From Clostridiales bacterium UBA4644 (GTDB taxonomy: Bacteria > Bacillota > Clostridia > Oscillospirales > Butyricicoccaceae), in NCBI GenBank assembly GCA_002405755.1, contig DHMK01000002.1, positions 1 through 18,956 of the forward strand: a stretch of DNA of 18,956 bases, read 5' to 3'. Position numbers and translations under genes: made by a program. The notes under the pieces are model-generated. The model was not told the DNA's origin. It made no database searches and worked only from the letters and a program-made list of their open reading frames with translations. Shown in pieces: positions 14,093 through 18,956 of the stretch (positions within the stretch are counted from its first letter, which is position 1; each line of letters opens with the position of its first letter).

Positions 14093-15850
14093 ATGGACTT
14101 TTTCTCCCTGATCTCTCTGATTGGCGGCTTGACCTTCTTCCTTTACGGCATGAGCGTCATGTCCTCCAGCCTGGAAAAGATGTCCGGCGGAAAGCTGGAG
14201 GAAATGCTGCGGCAGCTGACGGCAAAGCCGCTTCTGAGCATGGTCCTGGGCGCGGTGATCACCATCGCCGTGCAGTCCTCCTCCTCCACCACTGTCATGC
14301 TGGTGGGTCTGGTCAACTCCGGCATCATGCAGTTTTCCCAGACGGTGAACGTGATCTTCGGCGCCAACATCGGCACCACCTTCACCGCCTGGCTCACCTC
14401 CCTTTCCGGCATCGACAGCGACGCCTTTTTCCTGCAGCTGCTGAAGCCCAAGAATTTCTCCCCCATTCTGGCCTTCATCGGCATTCTGATGATCATGTTT
14501 TCCAAGCGGGACAAGCGCAAGAGCGTGGGGACGGCCTTCGTGGGCTTTGCCATCCTGATGTATGGCATGGAGCTGATGGCCGCGGCCATGAGCCCGCTGG
14601 CGGATATGCCGGAGCTGGAGGATCTTCTGATCCAGCTGAACAACCCCATTCTGGGCGTCCTGGTGGGCCTGCTGTTCACCGCCGTGATCCAGAGCTCCGC
14701 CGCCTCCATCGCCATCCTGCAGGCCCTTTCCATGACCGGCGCCATCACCTACGGCATGGCGATCCCCATCGTCATGGGCCTGAACATCGGCACCTGCGCC
14801 ACCTCCCTGATCTCCTGCATCGGCACCAATATCCGGGCAAAGCGGGTGGCCGTGCTCCATGTGTCCATCAAGGCCGTCAGCACGGTGATCTGTCTTTCGC
14901 TCTTTGAGCTGCTGAACGCCATGTTCCGCTTCCCCTTTGTGGAGCTTTCCGTCCACCCCTGGCAGATCGCCCTGATCCACACCATCTTCAACATCGTCAC
15001 CACCATCCTGCTGATGCCCTTCAGCCGGCAGCTGGTGCGGCTGACGGAAAAGGTCGTTCGGGATCGGAACACCGACGGCAGTCCCCTCAATGCAGACGCG
15101 CCCCTGCTGGACGACCGTCTGCTGCGCGCCCCCTCCATCGCCACGGCGGAGGCCTTCAATGTTTCCACCCACATGGCGCTGCAGGCGCAGGATATCCTGC
15201 TGCTGGGGCTTCCGCTGGCGAAAAATTATGATCCGCGGGACGATAAACGGATCCTGGAAATGGAGGACCAGCTGGATCAGTATGAGGACAAGCTGGGCAC
15301 CTATCTTGTGAAGCTCTCGGCCCAGGCCCTCTCCAGCAGCGACAGCCAGGTCTGCTCCAAGATCCTCCACGCCATCGGCGACTTTGAGCGTCTGGGCGAC
15401 CACGCGGTGAATCTGGTCCGGGTGGCCCGGGAGATCAACGAAAAAAAGATCGCCTTCTCTCCTGCCGCCCAGGCGGAGCTGGACACCATCACCGCCGCGC
15501 TGGACGAGATCCTGGACGTTACCGTGCAGGCCTATCTGAACAACGACGCCGACATGGCCGGCCGGGTGGAGCCGCTGGAGCAGGTCATCGACCGGCTCAC
15601 CTCCATCTGCAAGGACAACCATATCCGCCGTCTGCAGAAGGGCTCCTGCACCATCGCCGGCGGCTTTATCCTCTCCGACCTGCTGAACAATTACCAGCGC
15701 ATCTCCGACCACTGCTCCAACATCGCCGTGGCCATCATCGAGGTGGAGCACAACAGCTTCGACACCCATCGGTACTTAAACGGCGTGAAATACGGCAACA
15801 GCGTTTTCAACGAGATCTACGACCAATACGCGCAGAAATATTCCCTTTAA
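14093..15850 (+). CDS. Na+/phosphate cotransporter with PhoU-like C-terminal domain
   Basis: A 585-residue inner-membrane transporter of the PNaS (NptA/SLC34-like) family, expected to carry phosphate with sodium. The hallmark duplicated motif is present: VQSSSSTT (60-67) and IQSSAAS (199-205), each followed by an NIGT segment (92-95 and 231-234). About eight to ten hydrophobic segments fill residues 1-320. From about 350 to 570 a helical PhoU-like domain follows, with RLGDHAVNL-type and RISDHCSNIA-type repeats. AAGGAGG lies about 7 nt before the ATG. It follows the PhoBR-like pair after about 100 nt, which supports phosphate as substrate and the pair as its regulator. Members of this family can also export phosphate, so direction is uncertain. 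Confidence 0.93.
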   Translation: MDFFSLISLIGGLTFFLYGMSVMSSSLEKMSGGKLEEMLRQLTAKPLLSMVLGAVITIAVQSSSSTTVMLVGLVNSGIMQFSQTVNVIFGANIGTTFTAWLTSLSGIDSDAFFLQLLKPKNFSPILAFIGILMIMFSKRDKRKSVGTAFVGFAILMYGMELMAAAMSPLADMPELEDLLIQLNNPILGVLVGLLFTAVIQSSAASIAILQALSMTGAITYGMAIPIVMGLNIGTCATSLISCIGTNIRAKRVAVLHVSIKAVSTVICLSLFELLNAMFRFPFVELSVHPWQIALIHTIFNIVTTILLMPFSRQLVRLTEKVVRDRNTDGSPLNADAPLLDDRLLRAPSIATAEAFNVSTHMALQAQDILLLGLPLAKNYDPRDDKRILEMEDQLDQYEDKLGTYLVKLSAQALSSSDSQVCSKILHAIGDFERLGDHAVNLVRVAREINEKKIAFSPAAQAELDTITAALDEILDVTVQAYLNNDADMAGRVEPLEQVIDRLTSICKDNHIRRLQKGSCTIAGGFILSDLLNNYQRISDHCSNIAVAIIEVEHNSFDTHRYLNGVKYGNSVFNEIYDQYAQKYSL

Positions 15851-15865
15851 CGCAGCAAGCAAAAG

Positions 15866-15890
15866 CCTCCGCGCCAGCCCGGCGCGGAGG
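15866..15890. terminator. Terminator between the phosphate transporter and yitT-like genes
   Basis: A perfect 10-bp stem (CCTCCGCGCC with GGCGCGGAGG, loop AGCCC) is followed by TCTCTTTTTATTT on the plus strand. On the minus strand a short CTTTTGC follows, so it may also serve the convergent gene. Confidence 0.87.
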
Positions 15891-15912
15891 TCTCTTTTTA
15901 TTTGGAAGCGCT

Positions 15913-16788
15913 TCAGTTGTCCGCCGGCTGGAAGCCCAAGCCGTAGGCGGTATCGTAAGGACAGAGCACCACGAAGGACGCCTTGTCGTGGCGATTGGCG
16001 ATGGCGCGGATGCGGCAGGCCTCCGCCCGGGTGCAGGCGCACATGAGCACCTTTTTCCCCTGCCCGGAGAACATACCGGTGGCATCGATGGCCGTAACGC
16101 CCCGCTCCACCTCCTCCATGATCTCGTCGGCGATCTCCTTGCCCTTGCTGGTGATCACAAGGCAGAGCTGGCCGGTGACAAAGCCGTTGGTGATCTTATC
16201 TACCACAGTGGCGCTGGCCACGGTCATTACAAGGCCCTGCAGCACAGGATCGATGCGGCGGAAGACAAATGCGCTCACCAGAATGGCGGAGCCGTCGATG
16301 ATCATGGAGATGGTCCCCACATTCACATGAGGCATCTTTTTCCGCAGGGAAAGGATCAGAAAATCCGTTCCGCCGGTGGAGGAGCCCCGCCAATAGATCA
16401 GCGCAAGGCCCGCGCCGGAAAGGGCGCCGGCAAAGAGCGCCGCCATCAGCTTATCGCCGGTGTAGGAGGGCAGGTGGGGAAACACCAGGTCCAGCAGCAC
16501 CGTGCTGATGACCATCGTCCGCAGAGAATGGAACAAAAACCGCTTGCCCAGGGTCTTCAGGCAATAGAGGACGATGGGGATGTTCAGGATCAGGATCCAC
16601 AGACCGATGGGGATGGATTTGATAAAATAATTCAGGATCATGGCGTAGCCGGTGATGCCGCCGGTGACGAAATCCGCCTTGGACGCGAAGGAATAGACCC
16701 CCGCCGCATAGAGCGAGCCGCCGATGATATCATACAGGATATCCAGCAGCAGCTCTTTTTTGTTGATCTGTTTCAGCTTTTCCATCAT
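15913..16788 (-). CDS. YitT-family membrane protein (DUF161/DUF2179)
   Basis: A 291-residue membrane protein of a widespread Firmicute family of unknown biochemical role. Five or six hydrophobic segments span about 15-205, including the family hallmark RGSSTGGTD (134-142). A soluble C-terminal DUF2179 domain (about 210-287) of ferredoxin-like fold closes the protein. Length matches the family. GGGGAGGT lies 7-8 nt before the first of two tandem ATGs, which was chosen. It has its own promoter (16847-16875) and is read towards the phosphate transporter gene. No neighbour explains its role. Confidence 0.9.
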   Translation of the reverse strand: MMEKLKQINKKELLLDILYDIIGGSLYAAGVYSFASKADFVTGGITGYAMILNYFIKSIPIGLWILILNIPIVLYCLKTLGKRFLFHSLRTMVISTVLLDLVFPHLPSYTGDKLMAALFAGALSGAGLALIYWRGSSTGGTDFLILSLRKKMPHVNVGTISMIIDGSAILVSAFVFRRIDPVLQGLVMTVASATVVDKITNGFVTGQLCLVITSKGKEIADEIMEEVERGVTAIDATGMFSGQGKKVLMCACTRAEACRIRAIANRHDKASFVVLCPYDTAYGLGFQPADN

Positions 16789-16846
16789 AGCCGATACCTC
16801 CCCTTTCCGCTTTTCGCGCGCTGTTCTTCTGTAATTTCAACGGTTT

Positions 16847-16875
16847 ATTATAGCACATTCCGCCGCGTCTGGCAA
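16847..16875 (-). promoter_or_regulatory. Promoter of the yitT-like gene
   Basis: On the minus strand TTGCCA (16870-16875), a 17-nt spacer and a perfect TATAAT (16847-16852) with an extended TG make a strong promoter, giving a leader of about 50 nt. Confidence 0.82.
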
Positions 16876-16901
16876 CCCCCGCCGCCGCAGGACAGCAAAA
16901 A

Positions 16902-16926
16902 CCGGCGGCAGAAGGCCTGCCGCCGG
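16902..16926 (-). terminator. Terminator of TasA-like gene 2
   Basis: A perfect 10-bp stem (CCGGCGGCAG with CTGCCGCCGG, 5-nt loop) is followed on the minus strand by five T. It lies about 35 nt after the stop and ahead of the yitT promoter. Confidence 0.85.
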
Positions 16927-16959
16927 GGTGCTTGAATCATTCTGCTGTGTGAGACGGAA

Positions 16960-18483
16960 TTACTTCTCGTAAATGGTGATTCCTGCCGTATTTGTGATCG
17001 TTGCGGCATTATTATTGTACTTATAATGCGCAAACCCGTGAGCACCTTCCGCAGTGACGGTATAGGTGCCGCCGGAAACAGTCACAACGGGGTTGCCGCC
17101 GGGATAGCCGCAGGCATCGATCACCACGGCATCGCCAGTAGCATAGCAGCCGTTTCCATCGTATTTGTACCCGCTGGCCTGGGCGGCAGTGGCATGCATC
17201 TCGCCGCCCGCAAAGGTCAGAGTGCCGCTCTTTGCATAGATGGCCGTTTCGCCCGCGATATAGCCGTCGTTCACAGTCAGACTACCGCTCTGAGGATGAT
17301 AGATCGCAACGGTATTGGACTTGATAGAGCCGTTGTTGATCTCAATCTTCGTTCCAGTCGTATTGCCGTCACCGCTGGCCTGGATGGCCGCAAGGGTGCC
17401 GACCGTCTTTTCAATCTCGCCGCCGTTCATGATGAAGGTGGTGTTAGAGCTATACATACGGACGGCCATAGAGCCAGCGGGCACATCGTCGCGGCTGTTA
17501 TCGGCAACGATCTTGCCGCCGTTCATCACAAACGAAGTGCCTGCTCTACTCAGCATTACAACTGCGCCCGCCGCCTCCGCATAAAATTTATAGGTAGAGG
17601 ACGCATAAAGAGTGCCGCCGTTCAGGGTGACTTTGGCACCATCATAAGCGGTCTGGATGCCATTTTGACTTGTAAAATGGATCTCGCCTGTGCCGGCAGA
17701 GTCAGAGATGACCACAGTCCCAGCATTGTTCAGAATGATCTGCGGAACCGTCAGCTTATGGCCGTTCAGGTCAAGAGACAGCTGCAGATTAGGAGTTTGA
17801 AGTGTAATGCTCTTCGTCAATTCGATATCATTCGTCAGAACGACCTCCGCATTTTTCTGGAGGAAAGCGTTAATAAATATCGTTCCATCATTAAACGCCG
17901 TTTCATCCGACGCGAGAACGGGATAATAGGTGGCGTCCTTATCATAATCCGGGCCAGTGCTGTCGTTCTCCACGGTATCCTGCGTGGCGTAGACGGTGAA
18001 CTTCACATTCTCCAGCGTCTTGTCCTGATAATCGTTGCCCGCGGCTTCGTCCATGTGTGCGGAAACGGTGATCATTTTCGTGCTTTCGCCAGCCTTCAGA
18101 TGGCCCTCTTCGTCCAGCTGCGACTCAACACCGTCAACCTTATAGGTAAACTTGATCACATCCAGCAGCGGAGAATCGCCGTCCAGACCGGTGATGACGA
18201 TCTTATACTTGAGGGCCAGATTGCCGGTGTTGACGATCTTGAAGGGGGTCAGCAGATAGGTGCAGCCCGGCTCCCAGAGGATGTCTTCCTGCTTTTCAAT
18301 AACCGTGCCGTTCTCTTTGACCCATTCGAGTTTTTCGATTTTCTCATTTTTTGCGTTCTGGATCTCCACATGGAGGTTACCGGAGGTGATCTTATTCACC
18401 CCGGTAGTCGCCGTATCGGTGAACCAGGCGAAGGTGGAGCCGACCAGCATTGCAAAGCAGATGAGCAGCGAGGTGAAGCTCAA
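16960..18483 (-). CDS. Secreted TasA/camelysin-like protein with C-terminal beta-helix (copy 2), start region damaged
   Basis: A paralogue of the protein at 7796-9430, 507 residues from a TTG at 18483. The signal core and STFAWFTDTATTGVNKI are shared, followed by a TasA/CalY-like part to about residue 185. The rest is a beta-helix built from recurring units (NGGTLYA, MNGGKIV, MNGGEIE, INNGSIK, VNDGYIA, FAGGEMH, VSGGTYT), unlike the copy 1 helix in sequence. The start is abnormal. Where copy 1 has ATG 8 nt after the ribosome binding site, this copy has AGG, and the A-run in the next codons has six A instead of seven, so the frame is shifted. The TTG start lacks a ribosome binding site and omits the Lys-rich head. 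It may be a pseudogene, a silent copy, or an assembly error. Confidence 0.72.
   Translation of the reverse strand: MSFTSLLICFAMLVGSTFAWFTDTATTGVNKITSGNLHVEIQNAKNEKIEKLEWVKENGTVIEKQEDILWEPGCTYLLTPFKIVNTGNLALKYKIVITGLDGDSPLLDVIKFTYKVDGVESQLDEEGHLKAGESTKMITVSAHMDEAAGNDYQDKTLENVKFTVYATQDTVENDSTGPDYDKDATYYPVLASDETAFNDGTIFINAFLQKNAEVVLTNDIELTKSITLQTPNLQLSLDLNGHKLTVPQIILNNAGTVVISDSAGTGEIHFTSQNGIQTAYDGAKVTLNGGTLYASSTYKFYAEAAGAVVMLSRAGTSFVMNGGKIVADNSRDDVPAGSMAVRMYSSNTTFIMNGGEIEKTVGTLAAIQASGDGNTTGTKIEINNGSIKSNTVAIYHPQSGSLTVNDGYIAGETAIYAKSGTLTFAGGEMHATAAQASGYKYDGNGCYATGDAVVIDACGYPGGNPVVTVSGGTYTVTAEGAHGFAHYKYNNNAATITNTAGITIYEK
18404..18482. repeat. Direct repeat, copy 2: signal-peptide coding segment
   Basis: Matches 9318-9399 in the same orientation, with 38 identical bases (18404-18441) followed by a stretch with few differences. 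The coding regions beyond it diverge strongly. Confidence 0.8.
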
Positions 18484-18558
18484 AAGCAGCGCGCTTTTTT
18501 GCTTTTCCTGTGTTTTTTCTCCTTTACTTATGTCATCGGCACAAGCCGGTCACATTCG

Positions 18559-18626
18559 AAGAGCGCATTTCTGCGCTCTTTCCGTGGGAGCGCAGAAAAG
18601 GCCATGCAGAACTTCTCATTTTCTGC
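18559..18626 (-). promoter_or_regulatory. Structured 5' leader of TasA-like gene 2
   Basis: Four arms overlap. In transcript order, GCAGAAAA (18619-18626) can pair with TTTTCTGC (18592-18599). The latter is part of an 11-bp stem (18588-18598 with 18568-18578, 9-nt loop). The second arm of that stem can instead join a 9-bp stem with a GAAA tetraloop (18572-18580 with 18559-18567). The block at 18591-18606 is identical to 9520-9535 in the leader of gene 1. Confidence 0.6.
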
Positions 18627-18638
18627 CTGTATGCCGCC

Positions 18639-18661
18639 ATTTTATCCCCGAACAATTGCAA
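18639..18661 (-). promoter_or_regulatory. Degenerate promoter of TasA-like gene 2
   Basis: TTGCAA (18656-18661) and TAAAAT (18639-18644) sit in the places of the copy 1 promoter boxes and share the TGTTCG between them, but the spacer is 11 nt instead of 16. Such spacing should not support normal sigma-A transcription. Confidence 0.4.
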
Positions 18662-18686
18662 CCGGTTTTTCAAAAATCAGAAAAAA

Positions 18687-18956
18687 CTACCCTTCCCGCT
18701 CGAGCAGAGCCACCGTCTCAATATGTGCATCATTGTCCAAACTCAAACTCATATCTTCCGCAATGATTGGAAGTCTGAATTTAATGGACTTGAGCCACTG
18801 ACCGTTGGGCTGCCGTTCCTCATAAATCTGGACTTCGGAAAGCAGCGATTCCATAAGCTGCCGCTTTTCCTGATCGTCCATGACGGAATAGAGCTTATCA
18901 AAGTAAATCAGCACCTTGTAGATGTTGTCGCCCGTCAGCTTTTCCGCCTCAATTGC
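18687..18956 (-). CDS. Large serine recombinase, C-terminal end (partial)
   Basis: The last 89 codons of a gene that continues past the right edge. The end resembles the C-terminus of clostridial large serine recombinases of mobile elements: a helical stretch (YFDKLYSVMDDQEKRQLM), then IYEERQPNGQWLKSIKFRLP and a closing LSLDNDAHIETVALL. The catalytic resolvase domain would lie outside. Full-length members integrate, excise or invert DNA through a serine-DNA link. Its stop is about 25 nt from the degenerate promoter of TasA-like gene 2, in the same direction, with only an AT-rich weak hairpin between. Confidence 0.78.
   Translation of the reverse strand, partial: AIEAEKLTGDNIYKVLIYFDKLYSVMDDQEKRQLMESLLSEVQIYEERQPNGQWLKSIKFRLPIIAEDMSLSLDNDAHIETVALLEREG

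Noticed and set aside
14003..15769. Long minus-strand open frame opposite the phosphate transporter
   Set aside because: Asp/His/Gly-rich antisense shadow of a clear transporter; low-complexity composition.
16960..17700. Recurring GGC-rich units as a possible DNA repeat or CRISPR array
   Set aside because: The units are coding turns of a beta-helix (NGG-type turns) with variable DNA, with no identical repeats or regular spacers.

Overview
The window looks like a chromosomal segment from a GC-rich anaerobic Firmicute, most likely a gut Clostridia of the Oscillospiraceae type. This is inferred from strong AGGAGG-type ribosome binding sites, a butyrate kinase/phosphate butyryltransferase pair, a SEC-C-tagged type I methionine aminopeptidase, SipW-type signal peptides and many GC-rich intrinsic terminators. 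No rRNA, tRNA or CRISPR array is visible.

Layout. (1) 1-1700, minus strand: a strong promoter fires out of the left edge, then a penicillin-binding-protein-like D,D-carboxypeptidase and a GreA-type elongation factor form a two-gene operon read leftward. (2) 1907-3585, plus: methionine aminopeptidase and a creatininase-family metal amidohydrolase. (3) 3604-7757, plus: a cell-wall operon with its own promoter: alpha/beta hydrolase, membrane-anchored MurF-like ligase, small membrane protein, D-Ala-D-Ala ligase. (4) 7796-9587, minus: a secreted TasA/camelysin-like protein fused to a beta-helix, with a promoter and a structured leader RNA. (5) 9666-11818, minus: butyrate kinase then phosphate butyryltransferase. 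(6) 11889-15850, plus: a PhoB/PhoR-like two-component system, then a Na+/phosphate cotransporter with a PhoU-like tail. (7) 15913-16875, minus: a YitT-family membrane protein. (8) 16960-18661, minus: a second TasA/beta-helix gene with a related leader. (9) 18687-18956, minus: the C-terminal end of a large serine recombinase that runs off the right edge.

The most unusual part is the pair of TasA/beta-helix genes. Their signal-peptide DNA is nearly identical over about 80 bases. Both have a 5' leader with a long hairpin in which stem sequence differs but pairing is kept, and in both leaders an upstream arm can pair with the same hairpin arm, so alternative RNA folds are possible. Copy 1 has a near-consensus promoter and a normal start. 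Copy 2 has a shortened promoter spacer, AGG where the start codon should be, and one A missing from a run in the signal-peptide codons. It also sits beside a recombinase, so it may be decayed, silent or switchable. Other points of interest are the altered catalytic motifs of the carboxypeptidase and the transmembrane N-terminus that replaces the usual substrate-binding domain of the MurF-like ligase.

All calls come from reading the sequence and remembered family motifs; no database search was run.
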